Part shown: piece by piece, positions 26,734 to 35,984 of the stretch | Position numbering within the stretch: position 1 is the first letter of the stretch | Layout: every line of letters starts with the position of its first letter | From: Thiothrix fructosivorans | GTDB taxonomy: Bacteria > Pseudomonadota > Gammaproteobacteria > Thiotrichales > Thiotrichaceae | DNA length: 64,000 nucleotides | NCBI RefSeq assembly: GCF_017349355.1 | Contig: NZ_JAFMPM010000006.1 | Coordinates: 1,860,001 to 1,924,000, forward strand | Reading direction: 5' to 3' | The notes under the pieces: generated by a model | Told to the model about the DNA's origin: nothing | Seen by the model: only the letters and a program-made list of their open reading frames with translations | The model's database searches: none | Translations under genes and position numbers: made by a program

Positions 26734-27576
26734 ATGAGGAAGGCTATATTAAGCATATTTTTGCTAATTATTTCGGCTAATAATATGTGTTTCGCGAATA
26801 AATTTAATGACCTGAAAAGTAGTTATAAAACACAACTAACAAAGTTAGGGGAGTCACCGCAAGCATATACAAATGATACTCCATCTTCTGGAGTAGAAGC
26901 TATTCAATATGATTCCAATGGGTTGAAGTTAAAAGCTTGGTTTGCGCGACCAGATAAAAAAACTAGTGAAACAGTTCCGGCAGTTATTTATCTACATGGC
27001 GGCTTCTCTTTTGGGAAGCAGGATTTTGACGATACAAAAGAGTTTTTAGATAATGGTTTCGCCGTGATGACTCCGATTTTTCGTGGAGAAAATGGCAATA
27101 TGGGTAGTTTTGAATTATTTTATGGCGAAGTTGATGATGCTTTAGCGGCAGTAGATTGGCTTCAGAAACAAGATGGTATTGATAAAGATAGAATATTTAT
27201 TTTTGGGCATAGTACTGGTGGTGCGATTTCAGAACTAACATCACTCTCAGATAAAAAAGGTGTTCTTCTTTCAGGAAGTTCAGGGGCTCTTTATCCGCCT
27301 CAAGTGTTTACCTCTTGGGGTGATATTATTCCATTTGATTTAAATAATAAAAGAGAGGTTTTCTTAAGAACTTTTATGTTAAATACGAAGTATATGGAGA
27401 GAAAACACATTGCCTATTTAGGGAAGGACGATATTGATAATCAACTTGTGAGTACCTATCAGAAAATAATAAGTGAAGATAAAGCTCCTTTGGAAATAAA
27501 AATGATGGATGGGGATCATTTTAGTAGCCTGCATGACTCAATTAAACAGTTTATTGTAGAAGCTAATAAGTTCTAA
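26734..27576 (+). CDS. Secreted alpha/beta hydrolase
   Basis: 280 aa from ATG 26734. Residues 1-21 are a signal peptide (ILSIFLLIISANNMCFA). Alpha/beta hydrolase fold: oxyanion region YLHGGFSFG, nucleophile elbow GHSTGGA, and a C-terminal DGDHFSSLHDS with the likely catalytic His. Resembles dienelactone hydrolase/prolyl-peptidase-like enzymes; substrate unknown. Markedly more AT-rich than its neighbours, indicating transfer. The IS256 insertion lies 16 bases after its stop, separating it from a hairpin terminator at 30263. Confidence 0.8.
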   Translation: MRKAILSIFLLIISANNMCFANKFNDLKSSYKTQLTKLGESPQAYTNDTPSSGVEAIQYDSNGLKLKAWFARPDKKTSETVPAVIYLHGGFSFGKQDFDDTKEFLDNGFAVMTPIFRGENGNMGSFELFYGEVDDALAAVDWLQKQDGIDKDRIFIFGHSTGGAISELTSLSDKKGVLLSGSSGALYPPQVFTSWGDIIPFDLNNKREVFLRTFMLNTKYMERKHIAYLGKDDIDNQLVSTYQKIISEDKAPLEIKMMDGDHFSSLHDSIKQFIVEANKF

Positions 27577-27657
27577 CTACGTTAAAATCAAGGAGACTGT
27601 AAACTGAACTGTGTAACTGCTATATAACAGCGGAAACACCCGCCAAGGAGCAGTCAC

Positions 27658-27751
27658 ATGGAACCCCTGAATCCCGTCCTGATGGATGAGCTATTAACCG
27701 ATTGCAAAACGCCTGCTGATGTAAAGAACCTTTACAGCCAGCTCCTGCAAC
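27658..27751 (+). pseudogene. 5' part of the outer IS256 transposase gene
   Basis: Begins ATGGAACCCCTGAATCCCGT, identical to the inner transposase start, and is cut after 31 codons by the inner element within CCTGCAAC. The remainder of this gene resumes at 29077. Confidence 0.9.
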
Positions 27752-29068
27752 GAGACTGTAAACTGAACTGTGTAACTGCTATATAACAGCGGAAACACCC
27801 GCCAAGGAGCAGTCACATGGAACCCCTGAATCCCGTCCTGATGGATGAGCTATTAACCGATTGCAAAACGCCTGCTGATGTAAAGAACCTTTACAGCCAG
27901 CTCCTGCAACGGATGATCAACCGCAGCCTCGAAGCCGAACTGGACGCGCACCTGAAATACGACAAGGGTGAGCGTAGCGATATAGGGCAACGGCGCAGCA
28001 ACACCCGCAACGGTAAAGGCAACAAGACCATCAAAGGCGAGTTTGGCGAGTTGCAGGTGGAAACACCGCGTGACCGTGACGGCAGCTTTGAGCCAAAGCT
28101 GGTGCAGAAACGCCAGATACGGCTGGCAGGGATGGAAGAACACATCCTGACACTGTATGCCAAAGGCATGACCACCCGCGACATTGAAGACACGGTTAAA
28201 CGGCTGTACGGGGTCGACATCTCGCACACGCTGATTAGCGAAGTGACTGAAGCCGTCCAAGGCGAAGCCAAAGCTTGGCAATCACGGGCATTAGACAACA
28301 TCTACCCGATTGTCTGGCTTGATGGGATTATCGTTAAAGTTCAACAAGATAAGCAGGTCATCAACAAAGCGGCGCATGTGGTGCTGGCGGTCAACCTACG
28401 CGGTGAAAAGGACGTGTTGGGCATCTGGTTAGCAGAAAATGAAGGGGCGAAGTTCTGGCTGTCGGTGTTGACTGAACTACGCCACCGGGGCGTGCAGGAC
28501 ATCTATGTGGCTTGCATGGATGGCTTAAACGGCTTGCCGGAAGCGGTCAATGCCGTCTTCCCCAAAACATTGACCCAGTTGTGCATGGTACACATGGTTC
28601 GCGCCAGCTTGCGCTACGTCACTGCCAAAGACACCAAAGGTGTGGTGGCAGCCCTCAAACGCATTTACCAATCCAGTACCGCTGAAGAAGCGGAACGCGA
28701 ACTGGAAGCACTGGAGACTGAATGGGGCGACAAATACAAAGCGGTCGTGCGTCTATGGCGCGGCAACTGGGCGAATGTCATCCCCTTCTTCCAGTTCCAA
28801 CCCGAAATCCGCAAGGTGATTTACACCACCAATGCGATTGAGTCCCTGAACATGAGTTTGCGCAAGTTCACCCGCAATCGGCGCATCTTCCCCAGTGACA
28901 GTTCAGCCCTCAAAAGCCTGTATTTGGCGGTGCGCGAAGCCTCGCAAAAGTGGTCGGTTATCCACCACTGGAAGCCTGCTTTGCAGACCTTTTTACTGAT
29001 GTTCGGCGAAGAGCGCGTCCCGCTCTCCGCCCTATGAAAATTTGTTACACAGTTTATTTGACAGACTC
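27752..29068 (+). mobile_element. IS256-family element (inner, intact copy)
   Basis: 1317 bp, with the same ends as the outer copy, flanked by an 8-bp duplication CCTGCAAC (27744-27751 and 29069-29076) that lies within the transposase gene of the outer copy. Encodes one full transposase and appears complete. Confidence 0.95.
27817..29037 (+). CDS. IS256-family (Mutator-like) transposase, intact
   Basis: 406 aa, full length. DDE catalytic core: first Asp in IYPIVWLDGIIVKV, second Asp in YVACMDGLNGLPEAV, Glu in TNAIESLNMSLRKFTRNRR. The N-terminal half contains the helical DNA-binding region (GMTTRDIEDTVKRLYGVDIS). Moves the element by cut/copy with 8-9 bp target duplications. Confidence 0.95.
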   Translation: MEPLNPVLMDELLTDCKTPADVKNLYSQLLQRMINRSLEAELDAHLKYDKGERSDIGQRRSNTRNGKGNKTIKGEFGELQVETPRDRDGSFEPKLVQKRQIRLAGMEEHILTLYAKGMTTRDIEDTVKRLYGVDISHTLISEVTEAVQGEAKAWQSRALDNIYPIVWLDGIIVKVQQDKQVINKAAHVVLAVNLRGEKDVLGIWLAENEGAKFWLSVLTELRHRGVQDIYVACMDGLNGLPEAVNAVFPKTLTQLCMVHMVRASLRYVTAKDTKGVVAALKRIYQSSTAEEAERELEALETEWGDKYKAVVRLWRGNWANVIPFFQFQPEIRKVIYTTNAIESLNMSLRKFTRNRRIFPSDSSALKSLYLAVREASQKWSVIHHWKPALQTFLLMFGEERVPLSAL

Positions 29069-29076
29069 CCTGCAAC

Positions 29077-30203
29077 GGATGATCAACCGCAGCCTCGAAG
29101 CCGAACTGGACGCGCACCTGAAATACGACAAGGGTGAGCGTAGCGATATAGGGCAACGGCGCAGCAACACCCGCAACGGTAAAGGCAACAAGACCATCAA
29201 AGGCGAGTTTGGCGAGTTGCAGGTGGAAACACCGCGTGACCGTGACGGCAGCTTTGAGCCAAAGCTGGTGCAGAAACGCCAGATACGGCTGGCAGGGATG
29301 GAAGAACACATCCTGACACTGTATGCCAAAGGCATGACCACCCGCGACATTGAAGACACGGTTAAACGGCTGTACGGGGTCGACATCTCGCACACGCTGA
29401 TTAGCGAAGTGACTGAAGCCGTCCAAGGCGAAGCCAAAGCTTGGCAATCACGGGCATTAGACAACATCTACCCGATTGTCTGGCTTGATGGGATTATCGT
29501 TAAAGTTCAACAAGATAAGCAGGTCATCAACAAAGCGGCGCATGTGGTGCTGGCGGTCAACCTACGCGGTGAAAAGGACGTGTTGGGCATCTGGTTAGCA
29601 GAAAATGAAGGGGCGAAGTTCTGGCTGTCGGTGTTGACTGAACTACGCCACCGGGGCGTGCAGGACATCTATGTGGCTTGCATGGATGGCTTAAACGGCT
29701 TGCCGGAAGCGGTCAATGCCGTCTTCCCCAAAACATTGACCCAGTTGTGCATGGTACACATGGTTCGCGCCAGCTTGCGCTACGTCACTGCCAAAGACAC
29801 CAAAGGTGTGGTGGCAGCCCTCAAACGCATTTACCAATCCAGTACCGCTGAAGAAGCGGAACGCGAACTGGAAGCACTGGAGACTGAATGGGGCGACAAA
29901 TACAAAGCGGTCGTGCGTCTATGGCGCGGCAACTGGGCGAATGTCATCCCCTTCTTCCAGTTCCAACCCGAAATCCGCAAGGTGATTTACACCACCAATG
30001 CGATTGAGTCCCTGAACATGAGTTTGCGCAAGTTCACCCGCAATCGGCGCATCTTCCCCAGTGACAGTTCAGCCCTCAAAAGCCTGTATTTGGCGGTGCG
30101 CGAAGCCTCGCAAAAGTGGTCGGTTATCCACCACTGGAAGCCTGCTTTGCAGACCTTTTTACTGATGTTCGGCGAAGAGCGCGTCCCGCTCTCCGCCCTA
30201 TGA
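29077..30203 (+). pseudogene. 3' part of the outer IS256 transposase gene
   Basis: Identical to the inner transposase from RMINRSLEAELDAHLKY onward and containing all three DDE residues. It lost its first 31 codons to the insertion. A longer open frame from 28950 exists only because it reads out of frame through the inner element's end, giving a chimeric N-terminus. Confidence 0.9.
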
Positions 30204-30262
30204 AAATTTGTTACACAGTTTATTTGACAGACTCAAATCAAGGTACATGCTCGATTTGATGG

Positions 30263-30293
30263 GGCGTTTAGGTATAGTCTAAACGCCTATTTT
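30263..30293 (+). terminator. Hairpin terminator displaced from the hydrolase gene
   Basis: GGCGTTTAG-GTATAGT-CTAAACGCC followed by TATTTT. Without the IS insertion it would sit about 45 bases past the hydrolase stop at 27576, so it is probably that gene's terminator. Confidence 0.75.
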
Positions 30294-30317
30294 AACTGTA
30301 AATGTCTCTCTAATCCA

Positions 30318-30366
30318 ATTCCTTGCAAAACTCAAGCAACAGCATCACCACAATATTGCGCCCACG
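30318..30366 (-). pseudogene. Relic of a cbbO VWA segment
   Basis: On the minus strand this reads GRNIVVMLLLEFCKELD, close to GRNIAVMLLLDLSASIS in the CbbO of the form II cluster, and DNA identity with 19293-19327 is high over ~35 bases. It directly abuts the stop of the second cbbO, whose own version of the segment (RDLAVVVLLDLSQS) is less similar. Confidence 0.55.
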
Positions 30367-30367
30367 T

Positions 30368-32713
30368 TTACTTCGTCAAACTCGCAAACAACACCGGCAA
30401 CTGCTCCGGCAACCGATCCACATGGTCAATCACCGTGTAATTATTCTGCCCGAAAATCCGCTTTACATAATCATCGGCGTGCGGGTCAAGCGTCAAACAA
30501 TACGTCTGCACCCCTTGGCTATACAATTCTTCCACCGCCTTTTTCGCATCGAAGCGCAAATGCTGCGGGTCGCGCTCGTCAATATCCGCCGGTTCGCCAT
30601 CCGTCACCAACAAAATCAGCTTGCGGCGTTCCGGTTGCTTGTGCAAATGGTACGCGGAATGGCGCAACGCTGCCCCCATGCGCGTGGAAAGCCCCCCCTT
30701 CATCCCCGCCAACCGCGATTTTGCTTCATCATCAAAATGCTGATTAAAATCCTTCAAGCGGAAATACTGCACATCATGCCGCCCATCCGACGCAAAGCCG
30801 TGAATCGCATACGGGTCGCCAATCCCCTCAATCGCCGTCGCCACCAGCGTGGAGGCTTCACGGGTCAATTGCAGCACCGTTTTGTCCGAACCCTTCATCG
30901 CCTCATTGGTGGATTGCGACAAATCCAGCAACACCACCACCGCCAAGTCACGGTTTTTAATCACATTACGCATGGTAATACGCGGGTTCGGCTGTTCGCC
31001 CATGCGGATCGAAATCATCGCATCCACCGCCGCATTAATGTCGATTTCGTCGCCATCTTCCAAGCCGCGTTGGCGTTGCACCCCATCGGGAGTCAGCAAG
31101 TCGATAATCTGCTTGATGCGATGCGCCACCGGACGGTAAGCGTCAATAATTGCCCGAATATCATCAGGATCACCGCGTTGCTGGCGGCGTTCGTACACCG
31201 TCACCCAATCGGGGCGATGCAACTGAATGTGGTAATCCCATTCGTGATAATGGAATGGCTCAGAAACCGGCTCTTTGCCCCACATTTCATTGAAAGTTTT
31301 GGTGTTATCGGTCAAATCGTCTTCATATGGGCGCATTTCGGTGGAACACGTCCAGATTTCCTGCGCGTCATCGCCCGCGAGTTCGCAATCAACCTCGTTC
31401 GCCATCATCATCACATTGACCTGACGACGCACCTGTCGCTGGCTGGCGGGGACGTATTCAAACCCAACATCCCACGTCATTTCTTCCATCGTCCAAACGT
31501 AGCGGTTGTCATCGCGGTACGGGATGCGGATGCGCTCCAGAATCCGCAAACTCGGCACTTCCCGCCGCCCCGCAAACAGGTTGTAAAGCTCCACGCCCAT
31601 TAACCACGAGAACTGCCCATCATCCTGTTTTTCCGCGATATTGGCGTGGAATTTCGCCACGAATGCACCAATCGCCTCGTCACCCTTGCCCGTAACCTGC
31701 TCATCCAGCAACATCAACGCAATGTTTTCCAGCAAACGCATGGTCGGGTGTTCCACCGCCCCGTCATAATTCGCCGTCAGCAGCCGACTCCACAAGGTTT
31801 TCAACCCCGGAAAGGCTTGCGTGGCTTTGTATTCGACCCGCGCATCTTCCATAAAGCCAATGAAAAACAATTGCGCAGGGCTAAGCTGTTCCGCCGACAA
31901 CGCCTTGCGGGTATACATCAAATGCGCTGCCATGTGCGCGGCGGTAGCGCGGTACAACTCCAGCCCCGGAATATCGCCGATGTCATCCACCGCATCCGGC
32001 ATGTGGAAAATTCGGTGTTCGATGTAGGGGCGAAAATCGGTGTAATCCGCACCCGTCGGACGCAGGAAAAAGTCACGCGCCCACAACGCCCGCAGGTAGA
32101 AATTCAGTTTGCGCTGGGTTTTGACGAATAACACCCCACGCCGTTCTTTCTGCAAAGTAGCGCGACTGTCCGCCGATTCCAGATCAAAATATTTGGTTAA
32201 ATTATTGAAATCACGCCGGTAGGCTTGCGCCCCAAAATTCGCCCAACGCCGCAAGCCGCTTAACGTGAGTTTGGAAAGCAATTCATCCATGTGATTCAGC
32301 ATCGGGCGCAAGCCGCGTGCCGCCGTCGAGGCAAACTGGTGAATAAACGTCAGGTAGCCGCGCACCAGTTCCGCATCCCCCAAATGCCGCGACGCGGTAG
32401 GCAGGCTGGAAATCATCAGCGTAATCACTTCGCCCGACACCATCGACGACAGTTTCATCGCGGACGTGACTACATCGGGGATAATGTCTTCGCCGCATTC
32501 TTTGGCAACGGCAGGCATTTCCTGCAAATAGGTAATGATCAGCTCTTTGCCGCGCCCCAGCTTCTGGATGGCTTTCGCACCGTCCAGATAATCCTGCAAT
32601 CCGGCTGGCGACATTACCCGTGTGGCTTCCTGATACGAACCATCCAGTACGTCATGAACTTCTGGGGTCAGTTTTTCCAGAAACTCGCGGTATTCCTCAA
32701 GATGAATTGCCAT
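30368..32713 (-). CDS. cbbO: RuBisCO activase accessory subunit CbbO (form I cluster)
   Basis: 781 aa. Same architecture as the other CbbO: helical N-terminal region with YLDGAKAIQKLGRGKELIIT, then a C-terminal von Willebrand A domain with MIDAS VLLDLSQSTNE and VTDGEPADIDERD. Works with the adjacent CbbQ on form I RuBisCO. Only moderately similar to the form II CbbO, consistent with specialisation. Last gene of cbbL-cbbS-orf-cbbQ-cbbO. Confidence 0.94.
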   Translation of the reverse strand: MAIHLEEYREFLEKLTPEVHDVLDGSYQEATRVMSPAGLQDYLDGAKAIQKLGRGKELIITYLQEMPAVAKECGEDIIPDVVTSAMKLSSMVSGEVITLMISSLPTASRHLGDAELVRGYLTFIHQFASTAARGLRPMLNHMDELLSKLTLSGLRRWANFGAQAYRRDFNNLTKYFDLESADSRATLQKERRGVLFVKTQRKLNFYLRALWARDFFLRPTGADYTDFRPYIEHRIFHMPDAVDDIGDIPGLELYRATAAHMAAHLMYTRKALSAEQLSPAQLFFIGFMEDARVEYKATQAFPGLKTLWSRLLTANYDGAVEHPTMRLLENIALMLLDEQVTGKGDEAIGAFVAKFHANIAEKQDDGQFSWLMGVELYNLFAGRREVPSLRILERIRIPYRDDNRYVWTMEEMTWDVGFEYVPASQRQVRRQVNVMMMANEVDCELAGDDAQEIWTCSTEMRPYEDDLTDNTKTFNEMWGKEPVSEPFHYHEWDYHIQLHRPDWVTVYERRQQRGDPDDIRAIIDAYRPVAHRIKQIIDLLTPDGVQRQRGLEDGDEIDINAAVDAMISIRMGEQPNPRITMRNVIKNRDLAVVVLLDLSQSTNEAMKGSDKTVLQLTREASTLVATAIEGIGDPYAIHGFASDGRHDVQYFRLKDFNQHFDDEAKSRLAGMKGGLSTRMGAALRHSAYHLHKQPERRKLILLVTDGEPADIDERDPQHLRFDAKKAVEELYSQGVQTYCLTLDPHADDYVKRIFGQNNYTVIDHVDRLPEQLPVLFASLTK

Positions 32714-32737
32714 AGTTGCTACCTGTTGATACTTGCA

Positions 32738-32856
32738 CTCCGAACCTTTCCCCCCATCCCCAGCCCTTCCCCCGCAAGGGGTGAAGGGAGCAAGATGGAA
32801 GAGGGGCGTGCTTCTTGTCCCTTCCCCCCTTGCGGGGGAAGGTTAGGATGGGGGTC
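32738..32856. repeat. Inverted pair of GC-rich palindromic repeats, cbbQ/cbbO junction
   Basis: Begins CTCCGAAC (32738), left unit with CCCTTCCCCCGCAAGGGGTG and GGGAGCAAGA, right unit with CCTTGCGGGGGAAGG. Organised like 21020-21148 and in the same gene junction of the other RuBisCO cluster. The right unit lacks the closing GTTCGGAG. Only 25 and 10 bases separate the pair from cbbO and cbbQ. Confidence 0.85.
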
Positions 32857-32866
32857 TTCTTCTTTT

Positions 32867-33679
32867 TTACCCAAAGAACGTCTGCACCGCCGCATTCAGC
32901 GTATCCCGCATATCGGGATCGTCGGTCAACGGTGTCACCATCGTCATCGAGCAGGCAGCCAGCGGCGTAACGCCCTTGCTAATCAATTGTCCTGCGTACA
33001 CCAGCAAACGGGTGGAAATCCCTTCATCCAGCCCGTGACCTTTGAGGTTACGCGCCCGATGGGCAATTTGTACCAGCTTGGCGGCAGTCTTTTCATCCAC
33101 GCCCGATTCTTTGGCAACAATCGCTACTTCAATCGCTTCACGCGGGTAATCAAAATCCAGCGCACCGAAACGTTGCTTGGTCGATTGCTTCAAATCCTTC
33201 ATCAAGCTCTGGTAGCCGGGGTTGTAGGAAATCACCAACTGGAAATCAGGGTGCGCTTCGATCAACTCGCCTTTTTTATCCAGTGGTAAACTGCGGCGGT
33301 GGTCGGTCAGTGGGTGGATGACGACCGTGGTATCTTGCCGCGCTTCCACGACCTCATCCAGATAGCAAATCGCACCAATGCGGGCTGCGGTTGCCAATGG
33401 GCCGTCTTGCCATTTCGTGCCATCTTTGTCGAGCAAGAAACGCCCCACCAAGTCGGAGGCGGTCATGTCTTCGTTACACGCCACGGTGATCAGTGGGCGT
33501 TTCAGCCGCCATGCCATGTGTTCGACGAAACGCGATTTGCCGCAACCCGTGGGGCCTTTGAGCATCATCGGCATCCGTGCGCTGTACGCGGCTTCGTAAA
33601 GCGCGATTTCATCGCCGACGGCTTCGTAGTATGGCTCGTGTTTTACGATGTACTGGTTTGGGTCAACGGATGCAGACAT
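32867..33679 (-). CDS. cbbQ: RuBisCO activase AAA+ ATPase CbbQ (form I cluster)
   Basis: 270 aa from ATG 33679 (start [20 protein letters not shown]); the longer frame to 33829 overlaps the upstream gene and is rejected. Walker [11 protein letters not shown], Walker [12 protein letters not shown], and [20 protein letters not shown], nearly identical to the form II CbbQ over these regions. The N- and C-terminal ends differ more. Confidence 0.95.
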   Translation of the reverse strand: MSASVDPNQYIVKHEPYYEAVGDEIALYEAAYSARMPMMLKGPTGCGKSRFVEHMAWRLKRPLITVACNEDMTASDLVGRFLLDKDGTKWQDGPLATAARIGAICYLDEVVEARQDTTVVIHPLTDHRRSLPLDKKGELIEAHPDFQLVISYNPGYQSLMKDLKQSTKQRFGALDFDYPREAIEVAIVAKESGVDEKTAAKLVQIAHRARNLKGHGLDEGISTRLLVYAGQLISKGVTPLAACSMTMVTPLTDDPDMRDTLNAAVQTFFG

Positions 33680-33690
33680 GGCTAATCCTC

Positions 33691-34002
33691 TTATTTGTCG
33701 TCTTCGAGTTCGTGTTCGCCGCACCAGCCTTCCGCACGGGCTTGTTCGATGGCAGCACCGTGAATGCGTTGATGGCGTTCGGCTAAATCGGGTGGTAAGT
33801 GGCTGACTAAACAACCGTATTTGTCCCACTCGGCATTGACCTTCTGTAACACGGAGTCAATCCCGGCTAGGTTCCAGCCTTCACAGGTTTGCGTTTCTGG
33901 CAAAATGCCAAAGACCCAAGCGTCGCGGATAATCTTGCCGATGGTGGTCATGCCACCTTGCAGATCCTTGTCGATACCGATGTAAGTGTTGGGTTTGTTC
34001 AT
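33691..34002 (-). CDS. Conserved 103-aa protein of the cbbLS-QO operon
   Basis: Starts at ATG 34002. [20 protein letters not shown] then [20 protein letters not shown]; no signal peptide or membrane segment. From memory, similar short proteins follow cbbS in other form IAq-type clusters, but I know no function for them. Lies 11 bases upstream of cbbQ, so it should be made with the RuBisCO activase. No counterpart exists in the cbbM cluster. Confidence 0.75.
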   Translation of the reverse strand: MNKPNTYIGIDKDLQGGMTTIGKIIRDAWVFGILPETQTCEGWNLAGIDSVLQKVNAEWDKYGCLVSHLPPDLAERHQRIHGAAIEQARAEGWCGEHELEDDK

Positions 34003-34031
34003 GATTGCCTTTCTGTATTTTGTAGATGGGG

Positions 34032-34091
34032 CGTAGGGGCAGACCCCCGTGTCTGCCCTGATTAGGGCGCACACAGGGGTGCGCCCCTACG
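34032..34091. repeat. Double-hairpin palindromic element between cbbS and the 103-aa gene
   Basis: Outer arms CGTAGGGGC and GCCCCTACG enclose two hairpins: GGGCAGAC/GTCTGCCC and GGGCGCAC/GTGCGCCC. The whole 60-base unit is symmetrical and intergenic, like known REP/MITE-type elements. Sequence unrelated to the CCCCGCAAGGGG repeats. Confidence 0.75.
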
Positions 34092-34100
34092 GGAAATTAC

Positions 34101-34457
34101 CTAGACGGTTTTACCCCGGAAGATAACCATCGAAGCACCCGCACATTGTGCGTAGTTGTCCAAACCGAGCAAACGAACGTGGTTGTTCGGGTGCGCCGCA
34201 TGGCAGTTTTCGAGTTCTGCCAGAATGGTATCGACGTTGGTTTCACCGAACATTGGCAGCTTCCACATATACCAGTAGCTGCCAAACGCATTTTCTGGCT
34301 CAGTGTGTTCGATGGACGGGTTCCAGCCTTTGTTAACGATGTACTGGATTTGCTTGCGCGTTTGCTCCGCACTCATCGCTGGCAGGTAAGAGAAAGTTTC
34401 AAACTTGCGGCTGTCTGTATTGCTCAAGCTTGATTTGTAATCTTGCATATCACTCAT
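34101..34457 (-). CDS. cbbS: Form I RuBisCO small subunit
   Basis: 118 aa. Typical opening [20 protein letters not shown], central [20 protein letters not shown] and [15 protein letters not shown], and [13 protein letters not shown] near the end. Completes the L8S8 enzyme with CbbL, encoded 34 bases upstream. Confidence 0.97.
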   Translation of the reverse strand: MSDMQDYKSSLSNTDSRKFETFSYLPAMSAEQTRKQIQYIVNKGWNPSIEHTEPENAFGSYWYMWKLPMFGETNVDTILAELENCHAAHPNNHVRLLGLDNYAQCAGASMVIFRGKTV

Positions 34458-34491
34458 GTGATGTACTCCAAAATAAGGGTTAAATAATCAA

Positions 34492-35910
34492 TTACTTGTG
34501 AGCAACGTCAAGTTTGTCAACGGTGTCGAACTCGAACTTGATTTCCTTCCAGGTTTCCATCGCGATTTTCAGCTCTGGGCTTGATTTTGCCGCGTTGGTG
34601 AGGATGTCCTTACCTTCTTTTTCCAGTTCACGCCCGCAGTTACGCGCTTCGACGCACGCCTCAACCGCAACACGGTTGGCCGCAGCACCAGCCGCATTGC
34701 CCCACGGATGCCCTAATGTGCCGCCGCCGAATTGCAGTACCGAATCATCGCCGAAGATGTTAACCAGCGCAGGCATGTGCCAGACGTGGATACCACCCGA
34801 TGCAACAGGGATGACACCCGGCATTGAACCCCAATCTTGGTCGAAGAAAATACCGCGTGAACGGTCTTCTTTGATGAAGGAATCACGCATGATGTCGATC
34901 CAGCCCAAGGTGGCTTCGCGGTCGCCTTCCAGCTTGCCGACAACCGTGCCGGAGTGCAGGTGGTCGCCGCCGGACAAACGCAATACTTTAGTCAGTACGC
35001 GGAAGTGGATGCCGTGGTGCGGGTTGCGGTCGAGTACCGCGTGCATTGCACGGTGGATGTGCAACAACATGCCGTTGTTTTGGCACCATTGCGCCAATTG
35101 GGTGTTCGCTGACAGACCGCCGGTCAGGTAGTCGTGCATGATGATGGGTGCACCGATTTCTTTCGCGTATTCGGCACGGCGCATCATTTCATCAGACGTA
35201 GGCGCAGTAACGTTCAGGTAGTGACCTTTGCGCTCGCCGGTTTCCGCTTCCGCTTTGTGGATCGCTTCCATTACGAAGTCAAAACGGTGTCTCCAGCGCA
35301 TGAATGGCTGTGAGTTTACGTTTTCGTCGTCTTTGGTGAAGTCCAAACCACCGCGCAGACCTTCGTAGCACGCACGACCGTAGTTCTTCGCAGACAGACC
35401 CAACTTCGGCTTGATGGTGCAACCCAACAGTGGACGACCGTATTTGTTCATAATGTCGCGTTCGACTTGGATACCTTGCGGTGGACCATTACACGTCATG
35501 ACGTAAGCGATGGGGAAGCGGATGTCTTCCAAACGCAGCGCACGCAGGGCTTTGAAACCAAACACGTTACCCACCAAGGAAGTCAGTACGTTAACCACTG
35601 AACCTTCTTCAAACAGGTCAATCGGGTATGCCACGAATGCGTAGAAGCACGTGTCATCGCCGGGTACGTCTTCAATCGCGTAAGCACGCCCTTTGTAGTA
35701 GTCCAGATCGGTTAACAGGTCAGTCCAAACCGTTGTCCATGTACCTGTGGAAGATTCTGCCGCCACCGCTGCTGCCACTTCTTCACGCGGTACGCCCGCC
35801 TGAGGAGTGATTTTGAAGCAAGCGAGGATGTCGGTGTCTTTCGGGGTGTAATCCGGCATCCAGTAAGTTTCGCGGTATTCTTTAACACCTGCGCTGTAAT
35901 TCTTTGCCAT
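34492..35910 (-). CDS. cbbL: Form I RuBisCO large subunit
   Basis: 472 aa from ATG 35910. Active-site regions: [17 protein letters not shown], carbamylated Lys in [34 protein letters not shown] (loop 6 Lys), and [12 protein letters not shown]. The cbbLS-orf-cbbQ-cbbO order without csoS genes points to a cytoplasmic form IAq enzyme. First gene of its operon, with cbbR divergent. Confidence 0.98.
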   Translation of the reverse strand: MAKNYSAGVKEYRETYWMPDYTPKDTDILACFKITPQAGVPREEVAAAVAAESSTGTWTTVWTDLLTDLDYYKGRAYAIEDVPGDDTCFYAFVAYPIDLFEEGSVVNVLTSLVGNVFGFKALRALRLEDIRFPIAYVMTCNGPPQGIQVERDIMNKYGRPLLGCTIKPKLGLSAKNYGRACYEGLRGGLDFTKDDENVNSQPFMRWRHRFDFVMEAIHKAEAETGERKGHYLNVTAPTSDEMMRRAEYAKEIGAPIIMHDYLTGGLSANTQLAQWCQNNGMLLHIHRAMHAVLDRNPHHGIHFRVLTKVLRLSGGDHLHSGTVVGKLEGDREATLGWIDIMRDSFIKEDRSRGIFFDQDWGSMPGVIPVASGGIHVWHMPALVNIFGDDSVLQFGGGTLGHPWGNAAGAAANRVAVEACVEARNCGRELEKEGKDILTNAAKSSPELKIAMETWKEIKFEFDTVDKLDVAHK

Positions 35911-35984
35911 GAAGTAAGTGCCTCCAACGAGCGTGATTAACAAGGTTTCTGTGTAAACAACAAGCAAATACTGTTGATGGATTT

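Larger units (their letters stand above)
27593..30234 (+). mobile_element. IS256-family element (outer copy) split by an identical copy
   Basis: The outer element starts GAGACTGTAAACTGAACTGT and ends CAGTTTATTTGACAGACTC, imperfect ~25-bp inverted ends. It is flanked by the 8-bp target duplication AAATCAAG (27585-27592 and 30235-30242). Its halves (27593-27751 and 29077-30234) total 1317 bp once the inner element and one 8-bp duplication are removed, exactly the length of the inner copy. Confidence 0.95.

Noticed and set aside
28950-29076. N-terminal extension of the second IS256 transposase
   Set aside because: Read out of frame through the 3' end of the inner element; it is a by-product of the nested insertion, not a variant transposase.
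30323-31603. 426-codon open frame opposite cbbO
   Set aside because: Antisense shadow, rich in His/Arg/Gln, no motifs.
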